Assembly: GCA_035540515.1 (NCBI GenBank)
Contig: DATLGM010000208.1
Location: 1-19,232 of the forward strand
Direction of reading: 5' to 3'
DNA length: 19,232 nucleotides
DNA from: WHTG01 sp035540515
Lineage (GTDB): Bacteria; Actinomycetota; Nitriliruptoria; Euzebyales; Egibacteraceae
Shown here: positions 13,053-19,232 of the stretch, one piece after another
Position numbering within the stretch: the first letter of the stretch is position 1
Layout of the letters: every line of letters begins with the position of its first letter
The notes under the pieces: model-generated
Database searches by the model: none
What the model was told of the DNA's origin: nothing
What the model saw: the letters and a program-made list of their open reading frames with translations, nothing else
Program-made: the position numbers and the translations under genes

Positions 13053-15620
13053 ATGGCGCGCCAGACCACCAAGCGAGCGCCGGCGTCCACCACGCGCCGG
13101 TCCACCGCCAGCCGGCCGGCGTCGCGCAGCGGCCGGTCCTCGGCGGGGCGCTCAACGTCGTCGGGGCGGTCATCGTCGTCGCGGTCGACCGCTCGCTCGA
13201 CATCGACCAACCGCCGCCAGCCGTCCCGCCGCACCCCGCCGCCACCGCAGGCCAGCCACGCGCGCGAGGTGTGGGGGATCGGGCTGCTGGTGCTCGCCGC
13301 CCTGACGGCGCTGGGGGTGTGGTTCGACTCCGCCGGGACGCTGGGCGTGTACCTCATGTTGCTGTTCCGGGGGCTGTTCGGGGTCCTGGGGTTGTTCGCA
13401 CCGGTGGCGCTGGTCCTGGCCGGGGTGATGCTGCTCCGGGAGAAGTCACCCGACAACGGCCGCGTCGCGGTCGGCGCCGGCGTCACGATCGCCGCGGTCG
13501 CCGGCCTGTGGCACCTGGCCGCCGGCGCGCCGGCGTTCGGTGCCCGCCCCGCCGCGCTGCACCGCGCGGCCGGCTGGCTGGGTGCCGCGATGTCGCTGCC
13601 ACTGCAGCAGGTCGCGGCCACAGCCGGCGCCGTCGTCTTGCTGCTGGGGCTGCTCGCACTGGGCATCTTGATCACCACCGCCACGCCGCCGCGCACCGTC
13701 GTGCGCTGGGTCACCGAACGGCTGGGGTCCGCGCGCGACCGCCGCGCCGAGGCGCGCGAACGCCGGCGACTGGAAGCCGAGGAGCACACCGAGATCGTCC
13801 TGCCCGACGACGAGTCGCCCGACGACGAGGCTGCCGAGGACGACCAGGACGCCGGCGACGAGACCGCCGCCGTGGCGCTGACCACGGTGCTCGACGACGA
13901 CGACGACCCCGACGCGACCGGCCCGATCTTCGAGGGCGTGGTCGACGACGAGCCGGCCGACGGCGCCGACGAGGCGGCCGAGGCGACCGACACGCAGCTG
14001 ATGCCCGCCACCGTGCCGCGCGAGCAGCCCGAGGACACCGGGGCGCTCAAGCTGGCGCCGCCCGCCGGCGGCGAGGACCCCTGGGCGGGCTACGAGCTGC
14101 CGCCGCTGACGCTGCTGCGCGGCGGCAAGGCCGCGCCCGGCAACAAGCGGACCCTGGACCAGATGACCCGGGCGCTGGAGCACACGCTGCAGCAGTTCGG
14201 GGTCGACGCGAAGGTGGCCCGCGTGTCGCGCGGGCCAACGGTCACGCGCTTCGAGCTGCAGCTGGGCGACGGCGTCCGAGTCGGAGCGGTCACCAAGCTC
14301 GGCGACGACATCTCCTACGCGCTGGCCACCGCCGAGATCCGCATCGTGGCGCCGATCCCCGGCAAGTCGGCGATCGGCATCGAGGTCCCCAACCGCGACC
14401 GCGACCTGATCACTCTCGGCGACGTGCTGCGCTCCCCCGAAGCGGAGGCGCAGCGGCACCCGATGGCGGCCGGCATCGGCGTGGACATCTCCGGCAACTC
14501 GGTGATGGTCAACCTCGCGTCGATGCCGCACCTGCTGATCGCCGGCGCCACGGGGTCGGGCAAGTCGGTGACGATGAACGGCATCGTCACCAGCATCATC
14601 GCCCGTGCCACGCCGGCGCAGGTCCGGATGATCCTCGTCGACCCCAAGCGGGTGGAGCTGAACCACTACGACGGGGCGCCGCACCTGCTCACCCCCGTCG
14701 TCACCGACCCCAAGCGCGCGACCGAGGCGCTGGCGTGGACGGTCAAGGAGATGGAGCAGCGCTACGAGCGGCTGGCCCTGCTCGGGTACCGCAACATCGA
14801 CACCTACAACCAGGCGGTCCGCGACGGCACGGTCCGCACCGTCCCCACCCTGAAGCACAGCAAGGCGGCCGATCTCGCCGGGGCGGGAGGGGATCCAGGC
14901 GCTCAAGCAGCCGAAGGCGGTAGCGCCCCAGTCTGGGAGCCGCTTCCCTACATCCTGTTCGTGATCGACGAGCTGGCGGACCTGATGATGGTCGCGCCCC
15001 GCGATGTCGAGGGCCACATCGTGCGGATCGCCCAGATGGCCCGCGCGGTCGGGATCCACCTCATCGTGGCGACGCAGCGCCCATCGGTCGACGTCGTCAC
15101 GGGTCTGATCAAGGCGAACATCCCGTCACGGATCGCCCTGGCGATGGCGACGCAGGCCGACAGCCGCACGATCCTGGACCAGGGCGGCGCCGAGAAGCTG
15201 GTGGGCCTCGGCGACATGCTGTTCATGCCGGCCAACGCCTCCAAGCCGCACCGCATCCAGGGCTGCTATCTCGACGAGCGCGAGATCGAGCAGATCGTCG
15301 ACCACTGCAAGAAGCAGCGGCAGGCCGACTACGCCAGCGGGATCGTGCGCTCCGGTGACGAGGCCGCGATGGCGGACATGACCGGCGACGACGCCAGCGA
15401 CGAGGATCTCACCCGGGCGGCGATGGAGCTCGTCGTGCGGTCGGGGCTGGGATCGACCTCGATGCTGCAGCGCAAGCTCAAGGTCGGCTTCGCCCGCGCC
15501 GGCCGCCTCATGGACGAGCTGGAGACCATGGGGGTCGTCGGCCCGTCCGAGGGCCCCAAGGCCCGACAGGTCCTCATGACCGTCGAGGAGCTCGAGAACC
15601 GCACCGAACAGGGTCTGTAG
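13053..15620 (+). CDS. ftsK: DNA translocase FtsK
   Basis: FtsK is a septal ATPase that pumps chromosomal DNA during division and activates dimer resolution. The 855-residue product has an unusually basic Ser/Thr/Arg-rich N-terminus of about 70 residues, then about four membrane segments (roughly 72-205). A long acidic Asp/Glu-rich linker (about 245-330) leads to the alpha/beta motor. Walker A is GATGSGKS (Lys504) and Walker B is ILFVIDEL (Asp639, Glu640). A Gly/Ala-rich insert lies just before Walker B, a loop that varies in the family. The C-terminal winged-helix gamma domain (TSMLQRKLKVGFARAGRLMD) is the part that reads polar DNA sequences. ATG 13053 directly follows the RNase J stop, with GGAGG at 13043-13047, so the two are coupled. 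Confidence 0.96.
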   Translation: MARQTTKRAPASTTRRSTASRPASRSGRSSAGRSTSSGRSSSSRSTARSTSTNRRQPSRRTPPPPQASHAREVWGIGLLVLAALTALGVWFDSAGTLGVYLMLLFRGLFGVLGLFAPVALVLAGVMLLREKSPDNGRVAVGAGVTIAAVAGLWHLAAGAPAFGARPAALHRAAGWLGAAMSLPLQQVAATAGAVVLLLGLLALGILITTATPPRTVVRWVTERLGSARDRRAEARERRRLEAEEHTEIVLPDDESPDDEAAEDDQDAGDETAAVALTTVLDDDDDPDATGPIFEGVVDDEPADGADEAAEATDTQLMPATVPREQPEDTGALKLAPPAGGEDPWAGYELPPLTLLRGGKAAPGNKRTLDQMTRALEHTLQQFGVDAKVARVSRGPTVTRFELQLGDGVRVGAVTKLGDDISYALATAEIRIVAPIPGKSAIGIEVPNRDRDLITLGDVLRSPEAEAQRHPMAAGIGVDISGNSVMVNLASMPHLLIAGATGSGKSVTMNGIVTSIIARATPAQVRMILVDPKRVELNHYDGAPHLLTPVVTDPKRATEALAWTVKEMEQRYERLALLGYRNIDTYNQAVRDGTVRTVPTLKHSKAADLAGAGGDPGAQAAEGGSAPVWEPLPYILFVIDELADLMMVAPRDVEGHIVRIAQMARAVGIHLIVATQRPSVDVVTGLIKANIPSRIALAMATQADSRTILDQGGAEKLVGLGDMLFMPANASKPHRIQGCYLDEREIEQIVDHCKKQRQADYASGIVRSGDEAAMADMTGDDASDEDLTRAAMELVVRSGLGSTSMLQRKLKVGFARAGRLMDELETMGVVGPSEGPKARQVLMTVEELENRTEQGL

Positions 15621-15654
15621 CGCCACGACCCGGCGCCGGCGGCCTCACCCCGCC

Positions 15655-15807
15655 CCGCGGTTCCCCCACCACTGCGGTGTGTGGGTCTGGGTCAAATGCC
15701 GAGGGGGTGTGTGGGTGTGAGTGCACTGGGTTGCACTCAGACCCACACGGGTGGCGGCGCTTGCGCTCAGACCCACACACCGCAGTTGAGGGGGTGTGGG
15801 ACCGCGG
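15655..15807. repeat. Nested inverted-repeat cluster between ftsK and racemase gene
   Basis: A core of GTGTGGGTCTG, often followed by AGTGCA, occurs four times: plus strand near 15677 and 15707, minus strand ending near 15748 and 15780, with about 30-bp periodicity inside each pair. The outer pair forms a perfect 19-bp inverted repeat, ACTGCGGTGTGTGGGTCTG (15671-15689) and its complement (15768-15786), extendable outward by eight bases with two mismatches. The inner pair forms a 17-bp hairpin (15709-15725 and 15732-15748) with one mismatch and a six-base loop. CCGCGGT (15655-15661) and ACCGCGG (15801-15807) bound the unit. It has no coding content and no T tract. It resembles a small palindromic intergenic repeat of the REP/MITE type. 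Confidence 0.8.
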
Positions 15808-15814
15808 CGTGGGG

Positions 15815-17011
15815 TCAGGCGATCGCGCCGGCGTCGCGCAGCGCGGTGATCTCCTCGGGCGACAGGCCGGCCTCGGTCAGGACGGCGTCGGTGTGCTGGC
15901 CCGGCCGCACCGGCGGGCCGCTGATGGCGCCGGCGGTCCGTGAGAACCGGGGCGCCGGCGCCGGCTGCACGACGCCGTCGACCGCGACGAACGTCTGTCG
16001 CGTCACGTTGTGGGGGTGCGCGGGGGCCTCGGTCAGGGACAGCACGGGGGCCACGCACGCGTCGGAGCCGTCGAACACCTCCGCCCACTCGTCGCGGGTG
16101 CGCCCGGCGAAGATCTCGGCCAGCCGCGCCGCCTGCGCCGGCCATTGGGCCCGGTCGTGCTGCGGCCACTGCGCGGGATCCAGGTCCAGGCGCGCCAGCA
16201 GCTCGGCGTAGAACTGCGGCTCCAGCGCCCCGACGGCGACGTAGCCACCCCCGGCGCAGGCGTAGCAGCGGTAGAACGGCGCGGCGCCGTCGAGCAGGTT
16301 CGCCTCGCGCTGATCGCTCCACAGCCCCATGGCGAGCATCCCGTGGAACATCGCCGTCTGCAGCGCCGCCCCGTCGACCATGGCGGCGTCGACGACCTGA
16401 CCCCGCCCCGACACCGACCGTTCCACCAGGGCGCAGACCACCCCGAACGCCAGCAGCATCCCCCCGCCCCCGAAGTCCGCGACGTAGTTCAGCGGCACGG
16501 GGGGCGGGGCGTCGGCCGCGCCGACGGGGTGCAGGGCCCCCGCCAGGGCGATGTAGTCGAGGTCGTGGCCGGCGCGGGGCGCCCAGGGCCCGTCCTGGCC
16601 CCAGCCGGTCATCCGCCCGTAGACCAGCCCAGGATTGGCGGCCAGCAGGTCGTCGGGACCCAGCCCCAGGCGCTCGGCCACCCCTGGGCGGAACCCTTCG
16701 ATCAGCACGTCGGCGCGTTCGGCCAACCGCCGGGCCGCGCCGGCGCCGGCCGGCTGCTTCAGGTCGATCCCCACCGACCGCCGGCCCCGGCCCAGGACGT
16801 CCCGGGCCGGCGCCAGCCCGGCCCCGAGCCCGGCGACGTGCGCGGCCCGGTCGACGCGGACGACGTCGGCGCCCATGTCGGCCAGCAGCATTCCCGCGAA
16901 CGGCCCGGGTCCGATCCCGGCGATCTCCACAACTCGGACACCGGACAGGGGCCCGGCCCTGTCAGAGGAGGAGTTGGGGGCCATGTTTGCGAACCGATCA
17001 GGAACGGGCAT
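15815..17011 (-). CDS. mcr: Alpha-methylacyl-CoA racemase (CaiB/BaiF CoA-transferase fold)
   Basis: This enzyme interconverts (2R)- and (2S)-methylacyl-CoA so that branched-chain fatty acids or sterol side chains can enter beta-oxidation. The 398-residue product has the family opening LSGVRVVEIAGIGPGPFAGM and the triad expected for MCR: His149 in GHDLDYIAL, Asp179 in VADFGGGG and Glu264 in ALEPQFY. Their spacing equals the His126/Asp156/Glu241 of the M. tuberculosis enzyme with a constant offset of 23. That separates it from other CaiB-family CoA-transferases, which use an Asp nucleophile. ATG 17011 is given as start, but ATG 16984 (MAPNSSSD) would remove nine unconserved residues and is equally possible. 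The gene is divergent from the mce operon, which hints at a shared lipid substrate. Confidence 0.85.
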   Translation of the reverse strand: MPVPDRFANMAPNSSSDRAGPLSGVRVVEIAGIGPGPFAGMLLADMGADVVRVDRAAHVAGLGAGLAPARDVLGRGRRSVGIDLKQPAGAGAARRLAERADVLIEGFRPGVAERLGLGPDDLLAANPGLVYGRMTGWGQDGPWAPRAGHDLDYIALAGALHPVGAADAPPPVPLNYVADFGGGGMLLAFGVVCALVERSVSGRGQVVDAAMVDGAALQTAMFHGMLAMGLWSDQREANLLDGAAPFYRCYACAGGGYVAVGALEPQFYAELLARLDLDPAQWPQHDRAQWPAQAARLAEIFAGRTRDEWAEVFDGSDACVAPVLSLTEAPAHPHNVTRQTFVAVDGVVQPAPAPRFSRTAGAISGPPVRPGQHTDAVLTEAGLSPEEITALRDAGAIA

Positions 17012-17069
17012 TCTGCCGGGACGAACTGCGCAGCGTAGCCGTCACTGTTCGCTTCGCCGTTCGTTGTCA

Positions 17070-17112
17070 GGGGCACGGGGGTTCTTCGTGTACCTGGCAG
17101 GTGGGGCACGGG
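17070..17112. promoter_or_regulatory. Direct repeat and small palindrome in the racemase-mce divergent region
   Basis: GGGGCACGGG occurs at 17070-17079 and again at 17103-17112, exactly 33 bp apart (about three helical turns). A palindrome ACCTG-G-CAGGT lies at 17092-17102 directly before the second copy. The region separates the racemase and mce starts, so it may hold a regulator site. No regulator gene is in the window and no clear promoter was identified. Confidence 0.3.
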
Positions 17113-17130
17113 CGATTTGACGAGGACCCG

Positions 17131-17898
17131 ATGAGAAAGCTGCGGACGGCATTCGAGGAGCTGGGCGGGATCACTGCGATCGCGCTCGACGGCACCTTGG
17201 CCTTGCGCAAGCGTCCCTTCCAGGGCGGGGAGTTCGTCCGGCAGTGCTGGTTCTTGGTCAAGGTGTCCGCGGTGCCGCTGGTCCTGGTGTCGCTGCCGTT
17301 CGGGATGATCATCGCCTTGCACGTCGGGTCGTTCTTCCGGCAGCTGGGCGCCGAGGCGAACATCGGCTCGGCCCTGTTGCTCGCCGTCGTCCGCGAGCAG
17401 GCCCCGATCGCGACCGCCCTGCTGATCGCCGGCGCCGGCGGGAGCGCCATGTGCGCGGACCTGGGCAGCCGGCGCATCCGCGACGAGATCGACGCGATGC
17501 AGGTCATGGGCGTGGATCCCATGCACCGCCTCGTCGGACCGCGTCTGCTCGCCTCCAGCGTCGTCGCGATCATGTTCGTGTCGTTCGTGGCCGTGGCCGG
17601 GATCATGGGCGGCTGGTACTTCGCCGTACCGGTCCAGGGCGGCACCTCCGGCGCGTACTTCTCCAGCCTGTCCGCCCTGGCGATGTTGCCGGACTTCTAC
17701 ATGATGCTGATCAAGGCGGTGATGTTCGGGTTCACCGCCGGCGCGGTCGCCTGTTACAAGGGCTACAACGTCAAAGGGGGCCCCAAGGGGGTCGGGGACG
17801 CGGTGCAGGCCAGCGTCGTCATCACGTTCCTGCTGCTGTTCTTCCAGAACTTCGTCATCACCAGCTTCTACTTCAACCTGATCCCGCAGAAGATCTGA
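17131..17898 (+). CDS. YrbE/MlaE-family permease of an Mce transporter (first subunit)
   Basis: The 255-residue product is an integral-membrane permease of the MlaE/YrbE type, which with an ATPase and MCE proteins forms an ABC importer for lipids. Hydrophobic segments lie near residues 43-66, 79-105, 140-165, 184-208 and 226-250. The family coupling segment REQAPIATALLIAGAGG...RRIRDEIDAMQVMGVDP spans 88-130, and the later GGPKGVGDAV loop is also typical. The start ATG 17131 follows AGGA at 17123-17126. The frame is open far upstream, but that stretch lies over the racemase gene and is not YrbE-like. The second permease follows after 39 bases. In mycobacterial nomenclature this would be a yrbEA-type subunit; no Mce ATPase (MceG/Mkl) is seen. 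Confidence 0.92.
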   Translation: MRKLRTAFEELGGITAIALDGTLALRKRPFQGGEFVRQCWFLVKVSAVPLVLVSLPFGMIIALHVGSFFRQLGAEANIGSALLLAVVREQAPIATALLIAGAGGSAMCADLGSRRIRDEIDAMQVMGVDPMHRLVGPRLLASSVVAIMFVSFVAVAGIMGGWYFAVPVQGGTSGAYFSSLSALAMLPDFYMMLIKAVMFGFTAGAVACYKGYNVKGGPKGVGDAVQASVVITFLLLFFQNFVITSFYFNLIPQKI

Positions 17899-17937
17899 CG
17901 CCGCCCGCCGCGGCACGCCGCTAGGACCGACGCACCC

Positions 17938-18771
17938 ATGGCCATCTCCTCAGGACTCGTCAAGACGACGCGCCGCATCGGCGCGCCGTTCGAGACGATC
18001 TGGGATCAGTTCCAGTTCTACGGCGAGGTGCTGGGCAACCTCGTGCGGGCCATGAAGTACGGCCCGGTGATCTTGCGGCTGACCACCGACGTGGCCGTGG
18101 GCGCGGGGGCGCTGGTGCTCGGCGGGGGCATGTTCTTCGTGATCGGCTCGCTGTCGTTCTTCACCGGCACCGCGGTCGGTCTGGAGGGCTACGTCGCGCT
18201 GGAGCAGATCGGCGCGCAGAACTACATCGGTCTTGTCGCGGCGTTCGCCAACGCCCGCGAGATCACCCCGCTGATCGCCGGCGTGGCGCTCGCGGCGCAG
18301 ATCGGGGCGGGCTTCACCGCCGAGCTTGGGGCCATGCGGATCTCGGAGGAGATCGACGCGCTCGAGGTGATGAGCGTGCCGTCGGTCGTGTACCTGGTGT
18401 CCACCCGCGTGTGGTCGACGCTGATCCTTGCCATCCCGCTGTACCTGCTGGCGCTGTTCGCGTCGTTCCAGGCGACGCGGGTCATCGCCACGACCTACCT
18501 GGACGTGTCGACCGGCGCCTACGGCCACTACTTCGACTTGTTCCTGCCGCCGATCGACGTGCTGTACTCGCTGACCAAGGCGATCGTGTTCACCGTGTGC
18601 GTGGTGCTCATCCACTGCTACTACGGCTACTACGCATCGGGCGGACCAGCGGGTGTCGGCGTCGCGGTGGGTCGTGCGATCCGTACGTCACTGGTCGTCG
18701 TGGTCCTGCTCAACCTGCTGATGTCCGTCATCTTCTACGGCGGCGGGAACACGGTGAAGATCGCGGGCTGA
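17938..18771 (+). CDS. YrbE/MlaE-family permease of an Mce transporter (second subunit)
   Basis: The 277-residue product is the second MlaE/YrbE permease, suggesting a heterodimeric transmembrane unit as in mycobacterial Mce systems. The diagnostic segment REITPLIAGVALAAQIGAG...ELGAMRISEEIDALEVM spans 107-145, where the permease contacts the ATPase. Hydrophobic segments occur near 52-76, 97-128, 150-178, 205-230 and 250-268, and a GGPAGVGVAV loop matches GGPKGVGDAV of the first subunit. The N-terminus is longer than in subunit one and polar or amphipathic. ATG 17938 lies 39 bases after the first permease stop, with AGGA at 17923-17926. Its stop TGA shares one base with the ATG of the MCE gene, so the three are almost certainly one operon. 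Confidence 0.92.
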   Translation: MAISSGLVKTTRRIGAPFETIWDQFQFYGEVLGNLVRAMKYGPVILRLTTDVAVGAGALVLGGGMFFVIGSLSFFTGTAVGLEGYVALEQIGAQNYIGLVAAFANAREITPLIAGVALAAQIGAGFTAELGAMRISEEIDALEVMSVPSVVYLVSTRVWSTLILAIPLYLLALFASFQATRVIATTYLDVSTGAYGHYFDLFLPPIDVLYSLTKAIVFTVCVVLIHCYYGYYASGGPAGVGVAVGRAIRTSLVVVVLLNLLMSVIFYGGGNTVKIAG

Positions 18772-19232
18772 TGACGGGGATGTCGACGCTCGCGCGCGTG
18801 ACGGCCGGCCTCCTGGCAGTGGTCTTCCTCAGCGCGACCGGATATCTGGGCACCCAGGCCGCCATGGGGTACTTCAACACCTACGAGACCTTCACCGTCG
18901 CGTTCGGTGAGACAGGACAGGGGCTGGTCACCGGCAGCGACGTCAAGGTCCGGGGCGTCGTCGTCGGTCACGTCGGCGTGATCGAGCTCACCGACGACCT
19001 CACCGCGGTCGCCGAGATCCGCATCGAGCCGGGATACCAGATCCCGGAGCGGTCGAGCTTCCTGATCACCAACAAGACGCTGCTCGGTGAGAAGCAGGTC
19101 GAGGTGCGCTTCGACGGCTCCGTCGACGAGGGCCCCCACATCGTCGCCGGCACGCACATCGACGACCCCGACCGCGTCGTCGAGTTCGAAAACGTGCTCG
19201 GCACGCTGTCGGACCTGATGGAGGCCATCGAC
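18771..19232 (+). CDS. MCE-domain lipid-binding protein (partial, 3' end off window)
   Basis: From ATG 18771 the frame is open for 154 codons to the window edge. An N-terminal transmembrane anchor (about residues 8-29) is followed by an MCE domain at about 38-117: FTVAFGETGQGLVTGSDVKVRGVVVGHVG, with the family glycines and VKVRGV core, then SFLITNKTLLGEKQVEVRF. The segment after residue 135 starts to look helical (VVEFENVLGTLSDLMEAI), as in the helical regions of long Mce proteins that form a periplasmic lipid conduit. The ATG overlaps the preceding permease stop by one base; a second ATG at 18780 is possible. In actinobacteria such permease pairs are normally followed by several mce genes, so more are expected to the right. 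The full length is unknown. Confidence 0.9.
   Translation, partial: MTGMSTLARVTAGLLAVVFLSATGYLGTQAAMGYFNTYETFTVAFGETGQGLVTGSDVKVRGVVVGHVGVIELTDDLTAVAEIRIEPGYQIPERSSFLITNKTLLGEKQVEVRFDGSVDEGPHIVAGTHIDDPDRVVEFENVLGTLSDLMEAID

Noticed and set aside
15677..15780. A mini CRISPR array from the 30-bp repeated GTGTGTGGGT units
   Set aside because: There are only two copies per strand, in opposite orientations, with no constant-length spacers and no cas genes. The symmetry is palindromic rather than array-like.
15681..16211. A plus-strand 176-codon frame across the repeat cluster and racemase gene
   Set aside because: It overlaps the inverted repeats and runs antisense to the racemase, with no recognisable protein features.
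15940..17130. A very long N-terminal extension of the first YrbE permease
   Set aside because: The upstream part is Arg/Pro/Ala-rich, antisense to the racemase gene, and the YrbE homology and ribosome site both begin at 17131.

Overview
The window is very GC-rich, closely packed DNA from an actinobacterium. The evidence is the strong G/C bias at third codon positions, frequent GTG starts, and the gene order rpsO-pnp-M16 protease-dapB followed by a ThyX-type gene, dapA, RNase J and ftsK. From general knowledge, this is the conserved rpsO-to-ftsK neighbourhood of Actinomycetota such as Mycobacterium and Streptomyces. The presence of mce/yrbE genes, and several proteins unlike the usual members of the block, suggest a lineage outside the well-studied genera. 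A deep-branching class such as Nitriliruptoria is possible, but the sequence alone cannot settle this.

Layout. A partial lipoprotein gene with a PASTA-like domain runs leftwards off the window edge (1-528). The plus strand then carries rpsO (797-1069) with a strong intrinsic terminator, pnp (1284-3743) with a structured leader, pepR (overlapping the pnp stop by one base) and dapB, ending at 5757. A catalase-fold-like gene lies on the minus strand (5797-6492). Its divergent neighbour is a classical SDR dehydrogenase (6573-7478). Next come a tandem-domain ThyX-like gene (7517-9139), a six-TM protein with a histidine-kinase-like ATPase domain but no phospho-acceptor histidine (9180-10490), dapA (10525-11409), RNase J (11406-13052, probably CTG start) and ftsK (13053-15620). 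A 194-bp gap after ftsK holds an elaborate nested inverted-repeat cluster. A minus-strand alpha-methylacyl-CoA racemase gene (15815-17011) follows, divergent from an mce import operon: two YrbE/MlaE-type permeases and the start of an MCE substrate-binding protein that runs off the right edge.

Function. The block combines translation and RNA turnover (S15, PNPase, RNase J), peptidoglycan/lysine precursor synthesis (DapB, DapA), probable dTMP synthesis, and chromosome segregation (FtsK). The right end is an accessory lipid module: an Mce-type lipid importer beside a racemase for 2-methyl-branched acyl-CoAs, a pairing that would suit uptake and breakdown of sterols or branched fatty acids.

The most notable non-coding structures are the nested repeat cluster at 15655-15807, the hairpin series in the rpsO and pnp leaders, and two hairpins packed against the pnp stop/pepR start. 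No CRISPR array, tRNA, rRNA or insertion sequence was seen. No gene-free stretch exceeds 300 bases.
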